Below, piece by piece: positions 1 through 6,736 of a stretch of DNA of 8,960 nucleotides. The stretch is from CAZPAH01 sp964584495 (lineage in GTDB: Bacteria > Krumholzibacteriota > Krumholzibacteriia > Krumholzibacteriales > Krumholzibacteriaceae). Under the pieces are notes generated by a model, which did no database searches, was not told where the DNA came from, and saw nothing but the letters and a program-made list of their open reading frames with translations. The stretch is from contig CAZPAH010000114.1 in the NCBI GenBank assembly GCA_964584495.1, forward strand, positions 1 through 8,960. The letters run 5' to 3'. How positions within the stretch are numbered: the first letter of the stretch is position 1; each line of letters opens with the position of its first letter. Made by a program: the position numbers and the translations under genes.

Positions 1-1
1 A

Positions 2-1183
2 GACCTGACCCCCCCCGTCGAGATACCGGCCCGCGCCGAATTCATCCATTCGGGCGATATCAAGAGAAACACCACCCTCTCAAGGGACGGAATATCCATT
101 CATACCGTCGAGCATATACTGGCGGCCGCCTCGGGCCTGCAGATCGACAACCTGATAATCGAGCTCAATGCCGATGAACCGCCCGAACCGCGGGACGGAA
201 GCTGCGCACCTTTCGTGGAGGGGTTTCAGAAAGCCGGTTTTCGCAACCAGGGAGTTCCTGTCCACCCACTGCGGATAACGAGCCCGGTGAGCTACCGCAA
301 GGGGAATGTGGAGCTTGTCGCGATTCCTTACGACGGGTTCAAGGTGAGCTTCACCATAGATTACGACAACGATCATATCGGGAGGCAGTATATATCGATG
401 GATATCGATCCGGATGTCTTCTCCAGGGAGATCGCCCTATCGAGGACATTCGCCCTCATGAGTGATGTCGAGATGCTCAGGGCCGACGGCCTTATCAAGG
501 GAGGAAGCCTGGAAAACGCGGTGGTAGTCGATAAGGACGGTATACTAAACGATGAGCCTTTGCGGTTTCCGGACGAGTTCGTCAGGCACAAGGTGCTGGA
601 TATCATTGGAGACCTGACTCTGGTAGGAGCCCCGATCCAGGGTCATATAAAGGCGGTTCGATCCGGACACAACTACAACCTCGAGTTCATACGAATGCTC
701 GCCGCCGAGCTGAAGCAGAAGGAGAAGACGGCCGGGAGCCCCGACAAGACGATATGGGATATCAACATGATCCAGGAGATAATGCCCCACCGCTACCCGT
801 TCCTTCTGGTCGACAAGATTCTCGAGCTCGAGGACAAGAAGAAGGTCGTCGGTTTAAAGAATGTGACGATCAACGAGCCGTTTTTCATGGGGCATTTTCC
901 CGGACACCCGATAATGCCCGCCGTGCTTATAATCGAAGCGATGGCCCAGGTGGGCGGTATACTGCTGCTTTCAAGTGTTGACAATCCAGAGAAGTATCTT
1001 GTTTACTTCATGGGGATTGACAAGGCTAAATTCAGGAGGCCCGTCGTTCCGGGCGATCAGATAAGGTTCGAGCTGGAGATGATCTCTCTTAAGAAGAAAT
1101 TCTGCAAGATGAGAGGAACCGCGTTCGTGGACGGCATGGTGGTGGCCGAGGCGGATCTCTCGTCCACTATTGTAAACCGTTGA
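2..1183 (+). CDS. lpxC-fabZ: Bifunctional LpxC-FabZ fusion: UDP-3-O-acyl-GlcNAc deacetylase / 3-hydroxyacyl-ACP dehydratase (5' partial)
   Basis: The open frame runs in from the window edge; by comparison with E. coli LpxC about 41 N-terminal residues lie upstream. The LpxC half catalyses the committed Zn-dependent deacetylation of lipid A synthesis in the cytoplasm. Its zinc/catalytic motifs are visible: HTVEH at 101-115 (Glu and second His match E. coli E78/H79), DGSCAPF near 194-213, HKVLDIIGD at 587-613 (match H238, D242, D246) and SGH at 662-670 (match H265). After a charged linker (about 700-750) a FabZ hot-dog domain begins, with HRYPFLLVD near 790-816, the catalytic His in GHFPGHP (893-895) and the catalytic Glu in EAMAQ (935-937), 14 residues apart as in FabZ enzymes. 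FabZ dehydrates 3-hydroxyacyl-ACP in fatty acid synthesis. The fusion is typical of Bacteroidota and some relatives. The residue before VLIIEA is Ala where FabZ normally has Gly. The stop lies 10 nt before lpxA. No in-frame stop separates the two domains. Confidence 0.97.
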   Translation, partial: DLTPPVEIPARAEFIHSGDIKRNTTLSRDGISIHTVEHILAAASGLQIDNLIIELNADEPPEPRDGSCAPFVEGFQKAGFRNQGVPVHPLRITSPVSYRKGNVELVAIPYDGFKVSFTIDYDNDHIGRQYISMDIDPDVFSREIALSRTFALMSDVEMLRADGLIKGGSLENAVVVDKDGILNDEPLRFPDEFVRHKVLDIIGDLTLVGAPIQGHIKAVRSGHNYNLEFIRMLAAELKQKEKTAGSPDKTIWDINMIQEIMPHRYPFLLVDKILELEDKKKVVGLKNVTINEPFFMGHFPGHPIMPAVLIIEAMAQVGGILLLSSVDNPEKYLVYFMGIDKAKFRRPVVPGDQIRFELEMISLKKKFCKMRGTAFVDGMVVAEADLSSTIVNR

Positions 1184-1193
1184 TGGAGGAGCG

Positions 1194-1970
1194 ATGGTTG
1201 CCGGAATCGATAAAACGGCTATTGTCGAAAAAGGAGCCGAGCTGGGGGAAGATGTTTCGGTGGGACCGTACACGGTCATACGCGGGGATGTCAAAATCGG
1301 TGACAGGTGTGAGATCGGAAGCTGCGTCCTTATCGAGGGCAATACCGAGATGGGGGATGGGAATCGGATATTTCATGGAGCTTCAATAGGAACCGAGCCG
1401 CAGGATTTGAAGTACCTCGGCGAGAAGACCTACCTGAAAATAGGGAGCAATAATACGATACGCGAGTTCGTGACCGTTAATCTGGCCACGGGCGAAGGCG
1501 ATGTTACCCTGATCGGCGACAACTGCCTGCTGATGGCTTACGTGCATATCGCTCATAACTGTGTTGTTGGTAACAATGTCGTCCTGGCCAATTCGGTCAA
1601 CCTTGCCGGGCACGTAACCGTCCATGATTACGCAATTATAGGGGGATTGGTGCCGGTTCACCAGTTCGTCTCGATAGGAGCCCATGCCTTCATCGGGGGG
1701 GGGAGCAGGATTCCAAAGGATATCCCGCCTTTTTTCAAATTCGCGGGGAATCCTCCGAGGGTCAGCGGACTGAACAGCGTTGGGCTGGAGAGAAGGGGAT
1801 TCACTATCGAGCAGAGGACGCTTCTCAAGAAGGCGTACAGGTATCTTTACAGAAGCGAGCTCAACGTCACGCAGGCCGTTGAGAAGATAAGATCGGAGCT
1901 GGAGCAGACTCCCGAAATAGTGATGCTGACCGATTTCATCTGCAATTCTAGACGGGGCCTGACCAGGTAA
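1194..1970 (+). CDS. lpxA: LpxA, UDP-N-acetylglucosamine O-acyltransferase
   Basis: Catalyses the first step of lipid A synthesis, transfer of a 3-hydroxyacyl chain from ACP to UDP-GlcNAc (or to a 3-amino analogue in some species). The protein has 258 residues, against 262 in E. coli. It opens with hexapeptide repeats of a left-handed beta-helix (residues about 5-180) and ends in a helical domain finishing with RRGLTR, as LpxA does. Visible motifs are QDLKY (70-74), HIAHNC (118-123; H121 matches catalytic E. coli H125), AGH (H140 matches H144) and HQF (H156 matches H160). The acyl-chain ruler position equivalent to E. coli G173 is Gly169. The start is ATG with GGAGG at 1185-1189, 10 nt after the lpxC-fabZ stop. 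A gap of 33 nt follows before the oxidoreductase. Confidence 0.97.
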   Translation: MVAGIDKTAIVEKGAELGEDVSVGPYTVIRGDVKIGDRCEIGSCVLIEGNTEMGDGNRIFHGASIGTEPQDLKYLGEKTYLKIGSNNTIREFVTVNLATGEGDVTLIGDNCLLMAYVHIAHNCVVGNNVVLANSVNLAGHVTVHDYAIIGGLVPVHQFVSIGAHAFIGGGSRIPKDIPPFFKFAGNPPRVSGLNSVGLERRGFTIEQRTLLKKAYRYLYRSELNVTQAVEKIRSELEQTPEIVMLTDFICNSRRGLTR

Positions 1971-1991
1971 TCGAAGATTTCCGAGAAAACA

Positions 1992-1996
1992 GGGAG
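1992..1996 (+). promoter_or_regulatory. Ribosome binding site for the oxidoreductase TTG start
   Basis: GGGAG lies 7 nt before TTG 2004-2006. There is no in-frame ATG or GTG between the upstream stop (1968-1970) and the Rossmann loop except GTG 2037, which is too late. This decides the TTG start. Confidence 0.6.
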
Positions 1997-2003
1997 ACTT
2001 GAT

Positions 2004-2984
2004 TTGGGTACGGCGGATCATCGTATAACTGCTGGTGTGATAGGGACCGGCAGCCTCGGAACGCATCATGCCAGGCTCTATTCATCCAGCGAGAAGGTCG
2101 GCGATCTTTTCCTTTTCGACCGGTTACCCGAGAGGGCGGCGGCGGTCGCCGCGGAGTACGGAGCACGGGCCTGCGCCGGCATCGACGAGCTCCTCGAAAG
2201 GTGCGATGCGGTAAGCATATGCACGCCGGCCACAGATCATTGCGGGACGGCCGCAAGGGCCTTCGATAGCGGTGTGGATGTCCTGGTCGAAAAACCGATC
2301 GCCTCGGACTCGAAAGACGCCCGCGAGATGGTCCGTCTTGCGAGGGAAAATTCGTGCGTTTTCCAAGTGGGTCACATAGAGCGTTTCAACGGAACCTTTC
2401 AGGCCGTCAGGCCTCTGATCGGCAAACCCCTCTTCATCGAATCCCACAGGCTGGGAATATTCACCCCGAGGGGAACGGATGTCTCGGTGGTCGTCGACCT
2501 GATGATTCACGATATCGACATCGTGCTGACCCTGCTTGGAGGTGATCCCCTGGTGGAATTGAGGGCATCGGGAGCGGGGATACTGACCGATTCCCCCGAT
2601 ATAGTCAACGCGAGACTCGAGTTCGAGAGCGGGTGCGTGGCCAATCTGACGGCCAGCAGAATATCGAGGGAACCGCTGCGCAAGATCCGTTTCTTCCAGG
2701 AGAACATGTATATTTCGGCCGATTTCAGGGCTAAAAAGGTCGAAGCCTTCAGAAGGTCCGACCGGGTGGTTATCGAGCAGCTCGCCTCAGATCCGACGGC
2801 GTTCATAGAGCAGATCGGTGTCGAGGTCGATCAGGGCGAGCCGTTGAAGAAAGAGATAGAGGCGTTTCTCGATGCGGTCATAAGGAGAGGCGAAACAGAG
2901 GTGACCGGGGAGGAAGCTCTCGCCGCTCTTGAAATCGCCGAAAAGGTTCTCGATTGCCTGAACGGGAGTGGTGACAGGAAGTGA
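2004..2984 (+). CDS. Gfo/Idh/MocA family NAD(P)-dependent oxidoreductase in the lipid A operon (GnnA candidate)
   Basis: A 326-aa protein with an N-terminal Rossmann fold: the dinucleotide loop IGTGSLG is at residues 13-19 (Gly14, Gly16, Gly19). The family EKP motif with the active-site Lys97 is at 96-98, and GHIERFN (123-129) and DLMIHDID (165-172) follow, so the catalytic motifs look intact. Family members oxidise or reduce sugar or sugar-nucleotide hydroxyls. Its place between lpxA and lpxB recalls GnnA, which oxidises the 3-OH of UDP-GlcNAc so that GnnB can aminate it, giving amide-linked lipid A. This is inference: oxidoreductases in this position are also seen in other bacteria without known function, and no aminotransferase is nearby. 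The start is TTG, chosen because GGGAG at 1992-1996 precedes it and the next in-frame start (GTG 2037) would remove the first Rossmann strand. The stop overlaps the lpxB start (GTGA), implying coupled translation. Confidence 0.88.
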   Translation: MGTADHRITAGVIGTGSLGTHHARLYSSSEKVGDLFLFDRLPERAAAVAAEYGARACAGIDELLERCDAVSICTPATDHCGTAARAFDSGVDVLVEKPIASDSKDAREMVRLARENSCVFQVGHIERFNGTFQAVRPLIGKPLFIESHRLGIFTPRGTDVSVVVDLMIHDIDIVLTLLGGDPLVELRASGAGILTDSPDIVNARLEFESGCVANLTASRISREPLRKIRFFQENMYISADFRAKKVEAFRRSDRVVIEQLASDPTAFIEQIGVEVDQGEPLKKEIEAFLDAVIRRGETEVTGEEALAALEIAEKVLDCLNGSGDRK

Positions 2985-4090
2985 AGAGGATCCTGATGAC
3001 CTGCGGTGAGACCAGTGGGGAGGAGCGTGCCGCCGGTTTCGTCAGAGAGATAAAGGCGATCGACCCGTTCTGCAGGATATCGGCCCTGGGAGGGGAAACG
3101 CTCGAAAGGGCGGGGGCCGAGATAGAATACAATATCAAAGATTTTGCCTTCATGGGGTTCTCGGAGATTGCCGCCGGTATTCCAAAGGTTCTCGCACTGG
3201 AGAACGATCTCAGGAAAAGGATGAAAAGAGGGGAGTTCGACCTCTTCATCCCCGTGGATTACCCGGGAATGAACCTAAGGCTCGCCGCCTGCGCCCGCAA
3301 ACACGCCGTCCCAGTTCTATATTTCATAAGTCCCCAGGTATGGGCATGGGGGAAGTGGAGGATAAGAAAGATCAAGAGGAATGTCGACCTGATGGCTGTC
3401 ATTCTCCCCTTCGAAGAGAAGATCTACCGGGACGCCGGGATCCCCGTGTTCTTCGCCGGTCATCCCATGTTGGAAGAGATCGATGAGCCGGATATTCCCA
3501 AACATCTACCGGAGGGGGGGCGTTTCACCGTTTTGATATTCCCGGGAAGCAGGAGGCAGGAGGTAAAAAACCTGCTGCCCCCGATCCTGTCGGCGGCGGT
3601 TATCATCAAGGATCGATACCCCCGGTGCCGGTTCAAGATCGGCCTTGCTCCCCTGATAGACGAAAGCTCGATCGATATTCCCGGTCCCCTCGAGGGGAGC
3701 ATCGAAGCGATCCGAAACGGTGTGGCGGAACTATCGGGGGCCGACCTGGTATTGGCCGCTTCGGGAACGGTGACCCTGCAGGCGGCCCTTTCCGGTACGC
3801 CGGCGGTCGTGGTCTACCGCACGTCGAGCTTTACATACAGGCTGGGAAGAATGCTCGTGAAAATCCCGTGGATAGCCATGCCTAACGTTCTTGCCGGAAA
3901 GAGGCTCCTGCCCGAACTGATACAGAATGAGGTCACCCCCCGGAAGATAGCGGACGAAGCCTTTTCGCTTGTCGAGGACCCTGCCAGATACGGCGAAATT
4001 TCGAAAGAGCTGCTCGCCATCCGCTCGGGACTGAGCAGGCCGGGAGGATTGGCCGAACTGGCCCGGAGGGCCATCGAGATGAGCGGATGA
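2981..4090 (+). CDS. lpxB: LpxB, lipid-A-disaccharide synthase (GT19)
   Basis: Condenses UDP-2,3-diacylglucosamine with 2,3-diacylglucosamine-1-phosphate (lipid X) to give the beta-1,6 lipid A disaccharide at the inner face of the inner membrane. The 369-aa length is close to E. coli LpxB (382). Visible family motifs are GETSGEE (9-15; usually G-E-x-S-G-D), MGFSEI (58-63), VDYPGMN (92-98; Asp93 matches the catalytic Asp of E. coli), SPQVWAW (117-123), LPFEE (142-146), GHP (160-162), FPGSRRQEV (187-195), ASGTVTLQ (260-267) and PNVLAGKRLLPELIQ (301-315). The residue after T-L in the sugar-nucleotide site is Gln267, where E. coli has Glu. The start is GTG, overlapping the upstream stop by 4 nt. 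The gene ends 44 nt before the DUF374 gene. Confidence 0.97.
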   Translation: MKRILMTCGETSGEERAAGFVREIKAIDPFCRISALGGETLERAGAEIEYNIKDFAFMGFSEIAAGIPKVLALENDLRKRMKRGEFDLFIPVDYPGMNLRLAACARKHAVPVLYFISPQVWAWGKWRIRKIKRNVDLMAVILPFEEKIYRDAGIPVFFAGHPMLEEIDEPDIPKHLPEGGRFTVLIFPGSRRQEVKNLLPPILSAAVIIKDRYPRCRFKIGLAPLIDESSIDIPGPLEGSIEAIRNGVAELSGADLVLAASGTVTLQAALSGTPAVVVYRTSSFTYRLGRMLVKIPWIAMPNVLAGKRLLPELIQNEVTPRKIADEAFSLVEDPARYGEISKELLAIRSGLSRPGGLAELARRAIEMSG

Positions 4091-4134
4091 TTGGAGAAAG
4101 GGAGCCTGTGGTCTTATTAGAGGCGGCTGTATAG

Positions 4135-4818
4135 ATGAAGATCAGATTGAACAAGTCGATCGCGAGTTTTCTGGGAGCAGTGGCGATCAGGTTGCTGGGG
4201 CTGACATGGAGGATACAGTGGAGGGGCCAAGAGCAGCTCGAGAAGGCGCGTCGCCTGTCGCCCCGGATAATTTTCGCTTTCTGGCACGGGCGACTTCTCG
4301 CGCTGAGCTACTCCCACCGTAACAGTGGTGTCAGTGTGCTCGCCTCCGAGCACTACGACGGAGATCTTATGGGAAGGACGATCGTGTGGCTCGGCTTCGG
4401 GCATGTAAAGGGGTCCAGCTCGAAAGGGGGGGGAAGGGCTCTGAGGAGCCTTGCGGCCGTTCTAAAGGGTGGGCGGGACGTCGGGTTGACGATTGACGGC
4501 CCCCGTGGTCCGAGGGGAGAAGTCCGGCAGGGGGCCATCGAGCTGAGCAGGCTTGCCGGAGCGGCCGTGCTGCCCGTCAGCAACACGGCCAGCCGCAGAA
4601 AGCTTTTCGATTCATGGGACAGGTTCCAGCTTCCGGCTCCATTCGCCACAATCGTTGTAGCCTACGGCGAACCCTTCATCGTGCCGCCGGGCGCAACCGT
4701 ATCGGAGAGGGAATCGTTCAAGCTCGGGCTGAAGGAAAACCTTTCGGGTTTGACCTCGCGGCTCGATATCGAGATGGGATACAAGGGGTCCCAGGTGTGG
4801 CCGCATGAAGATAGTTGA
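4135..4818 (+). CDS. DUF374 lysophospholipid acyltransferase-like protein, probable lipid A late acyltransferase (LpxJ-like)
   Basis: A 227-aa protein with the DUF374 pattern: an N-terminal hydrophobic, membrane-associating helix (about 8-26), FWHGRLL (49-55) carrying the probable catalytic His51, SEHYDGD (71-77), KGSSSKGG (92-99) and IDGPRGPRG (120-128). DUF374 proteins are related to PlsC/LABLAT acyltransferases. LpxJ, a lipid A secondary acyltransferase described in Helicobacter and Campylobacter, belongs to this family and can act before Kdo is added. The position between lpxB and lpxK supports a role on lipid A precursors, but the donor, acceptor position and timing are inferred. The start is fixed by TAG at 4132-4134 directly before the ATG; the possible Shine-Dalgarno GAGG at 4120-4123 is rather distant. 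The 3' end overlaps lpxK by 14 nt. Confidence 0.88.
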   Translation: MKIRLNKSIASFLGAVAIRLLGLTWRIQWRGQEQLEKARRLSPRIIFAFWHGRLLALSYSHRNSGVSVLASEHYDGDLMGRTIVWLGFGHVKGSSSKGGGRALRSLAAVLKGGRDVGLTIDGPRGPRGEVRQGAIELSRLAGAAVLPVSNTASRRKLFDSWDRFQLPAPFATIVVAYGEPFIVPPGATVSERESFKLGLKENLSGLTSRLDIEMGYKGSQVWPHEDS

Positions 4819-5947
4819 AAGATACTCGCGCCCGGTAAAAATCTTCAAGGGGGAGGGGAGATACCGTTTTTTAACCCCTGCAAGGATGCTGTCATCGCTA
4901 TCATACGGGGCGGTCCTGGAAATCAGGGATCGGGTGAGGAGGCGAAGGCGCCGGAGAGGGGGGGATGAAACCGGTCCGACCGTCATATCCGTCGGCAACC
5001 TCGAAGTCGGGGGAGGCGGAAAAACCCCCTGCACGATAGCGATAGCCAGGCACCTTCTCGAGACGGGGAAAAGCCCCGTCGTCGTGACGAGGGGATACAG
5101 GAGCCTGGCCGAGAAGAGCGGCAGGATAGTAATCGTTCCGGACAGGTGGGAAAAACCGGAAGTCGACAATCCGGTCTTCGTGTCGGAGCTGGAATTCCTC
5201 AAGGAAATAGGAGATAAGAGCGGGAAGACGGGATACGGTTTGCTCGCCGAGGCGCTGGGAGATGAGACGCTCCTTTACCGCAGCAGGGGCATACCCGTGG
5301 TAATCGATAGGAAGAGAGATCAGGGCCTCAGGGTCGCCGGGCTATTCATGGGGGCGACCCACGTTCTCCTCGATGATGCATTTCAGAGGATTGTGCCGAC
5401 GAAGGATATAGATATCCTGCTGCTCGACTGGGAAAAGCCTTTCGGAAACGGCAGGCTTTTGCCGCTCGGGACGCTCAGGGAAAGGCCGTCCGCGGTCGGC
5501 AGGGCCGACAAGATAGTATTCACGAGGGCCGGTGATAGGCGAATACCGGCGGAGGCGGCGGCCCTGGTAGATGGGAAACCGGTTTTTTTCGCGAGGTATA
5601 TCGTCTCCGGGCTGGAAGGGCGTAGCGGTGTGATGGTCGATCCGGGAAGCTTAAGGGACCACGATATCGCCCTCTTCTCGGGAATCGCGAGACCGGAGTC
5701 GTTCGAATCTTCCGTAATCGGCCTCGGTCTCTCGCCCGGAATTTCTTTCCGTTTCGATGATCATCACCGATACAGCCGCCGGGATATCATCTCGATGATC
5801 CGGGAGGCGGGAGAGGGAGCCGCGTTCGTCACTACCGAGAAAGACAGGGGTAAGGCGCAGTCCCTGTTTCCGCAGGAGACGAGCGTCTATTCGCTGATTC
5901 TCGATCTCGAGCTGGACGGAATCGAGGATCTGGTAGCGAAAGGTTGA
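4805..5947 (+). CDS. lpxK: LpxK, tetraacyldisaccharide 4'-kinase
   Basis: Phosphorylates the 4' position of the tetraacyldisaccharide to give lipid IVA; a membrane-associated P-loop kinase. The Walker A region is VGNLEVGGGGKTP (63-75, Lys73), followed by TRGYRS (95-100), GDETLL (152-157), DDAFQR (190-195; DDG(F/L)Q in many LpxK), LPLGTLRE (219-226), GIARPESF (293-300), DHHRYS (319-324) and TTEKD (343-347). At 380 aa it is about 50 longer than E. coli LpxK (328). The extra length is mostly a charged stretch between RGYRS and GDET (about 105-150), plus seven consecutive arginines (45-51) before the P-loop strand. Its start lies inside the acyltransferase gene (14-nt overlap). It is the last gene of the lpx run; no plus-strand U-tailed terminator is obvious, only the hairpin at 6010-6032. 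Confidence 0.95.
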   Translation: MKIVERYSRPVKIFKGEGRYRFLTPARMLSSLSYGAVLEIRDRVRRRRRRRGGDETGPTVISVGNLEVGGGGKTPCTIAIARHLLETGKSPVVVTRGYRSLAEKSGRIVIVPDRWEKPEVDNPVFVSELEFLKEIGDKSGKTGYGLLAEALGDETLLYRSRGIPVVIDRKRDQGLRVAGLFMGATHVLLDDAFQRIVPTKDIDILLLDWEKPFGNGRLLPLGTLRERPSAVGRADKIVFTRAGDRRIPAEAAALVDGKPVFFARYIVSGLEGRSGVMVDPGSLRDHDIALFSGIARPESFESSVIGLGLSPGISFRFDDHHRYSRRDIISMIREAGEGAAFVTTEKDRGKAQSLFPQETSVYSLILDLELDGIEDLVAKG

Positions 5948-5965
5948 GGGTGTCTCTACCTTCCC

Positions 5966-6031
5966 GGCGCGGGCTAAATTAGAATGGATCCGAGGATCGA
6001 AAAGTGAAAGGCCCGCGCCGAGGGCGCGGGC
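5966..6031 (+). repeat. 9-nt repeat GGCGCGGGC able to pair alternatively with the terminator arm
   Basis: GGCGCGGGC occurs at 5966-5974 and again at 6023-6031. Both copies are complementary to GCCCGCGCC at 6011-6019. A transcript reading out of lpxK could therefore form either a 9-bp stem with a 36-nt loop or the tight terminator-type hairpin, but not both. Whether this has a function is unknown; such short GC-rich matches can arise by chance. Confidence 0.45.
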
Positions 6032-6032
6032 C
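6000..6032 (-). terminator. Rho-independent terminator of the minus-strand lipoprotein gene
   Basis: GGCCCGCGCC (6010-6019), loop GAG, then GGCGCGGGCC (6023-6032) form a perfect 10-bp stem with a 3-nt loop. Reading the minus strand, it lies 36 nt after the lipoprotein stop and is followed by TTTCACTTTT, a U-rich tail. On the plus strand no U-run follows, so any effect on lpxK readthrough would be weaker. Confidence 0.85.
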
Positions 6033-6068
6033 GAATAGTCGGTTATATCGGGTTACCCTCGAAAGGGT

Positions 6069-6683
6069 TTAGCTGCCGTCCTCGACAACGAGGGGATCGG
6101 CGAACTCGACGAAAACTCCGGCCGGGAAGTCGATATTCCTTTCGGTCTGAATCTCGTGACCGTGAAAAGTGATGTGGGCGTTCGTCATTATCTCCTGCTG
6201 GGTGTACTGAAGGCCCCAGAGGGTCGTTCCGTTGGCCTTGTTGTAGAAAGGCACTATTGTGATATACGCTTCGACCTTCGTATTGGTCGGCACCACCAGG
6301 TTCATTTCTCCTGTGAACGCTTCCACCGGTGAGGGGCTGCCGTCGAGGGTCTCGAACTCGACCGTGTACCCTGTGACCATAAAATCGCCTAGAGAAGTCG
6401 TCGGCGTCGTAAGCGTATTGTTGTAAGGCCTGTTGTGGAATTCGATCATTATCCGGTCTTCCTGGATGTAATCGTCTTCCAGCTTTAGAATGAATGTGTC
6501 GGTGTAATACAGTGAATCCCCCTGGTTCAGCACGTCGCTCATATAGGGTTGTCCTTCGTTTATATTGCTCACGTATACGACGGTTCTCTGATCGTATACG
6601 GAATCATCATCACAACCCGTCATGAATACCGCTGTGGAAACGAATATGGCGACAGCCAGGATCGAGATTTTCTTCACGAACAT
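6069..6683 (-). CDS. Predicted lipoprotein of unknown function
   Basis: I do not recognise a family. The 204-aa product has a lipoprotein signal peptide: lysines at 4-5, a hydrophobic core (about 6-20) and the lipobox MTGC with the lipidated Cys24. Directly after Cys come three aspartates (CDDD). In E. coli, Asp at +2 keeps lipoproteins in the inner membrane; in Bacteroidota, acidic residues just after Cys are part of surface-export signals, so location depends on the lineage. The mature part has alternating hydrophobic/polar segments, few charged helices and no second membrane segment, suggesting a secreted beta-rich fold. There are no cysteines after Cys24. The start is well supported by GAGGAGG (complement of 6691-6697), 7 nt before the ATG. 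It is monocistronic, convergent with lpxK and divergent from nadB, and is preceded by a sigma-54-type promoter. Its base composition is visibly more AT-rich than the flanking genes. Confidence 0.85.
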   Translation of the reverse strand: MFVKKISILAVAIFVSTAVFMTGCDDDSVYDQRTVVYVSNINEGQPYMSDVLNQGDSLYYTDTFILKLEDDYIQEDRIMIEFHNRPYNNTLTTPTTSLGDFMVTGYTVEFETLDGSPSPVEAFTGEMNLVVPTNTKVEAYITIVPFYNKANGTTLWGLQYTQQEIMTNAHITFHGHEIQTERNIDFPAGVFVEFADPLVVEDGS

Positions 6684-6690
6684 CGGGTAA

Positions 6691-6697
6691 CCTCCTC
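6691..6697 (-). promoter_or_regulatory. Strong ribosome binding site of the lipoprotein gene
   Basis: The minus strand reads GAGGAGG, 7 nt before the ATG at 6683-6681. This fits a well-translated gene and fixes the start so that the signal peptide is complete. Confidence 0.8.
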
Positions 6698-6736
6698 ATA
6701 AACTACCGGCTATGATCCTTTTCATCCCGTCTATAC

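Noticed and set aside
1383..2069. 228-codon minus-strand open frame opposite lpxA
   Set aside because: It is the shadow of a clear LpxA with hexapeptide repeats and catalytic residues; no recognisable family and no ribosome binding site logic.
4612..5202. 196-codon minus-strand open frame across the acyltransferase/lpxK junction
   Set aside because: It lies opposite two well-supported genes; the amino acid text is low-complexity Pro/Arg/Ser typical of GC-rich antisense frames.
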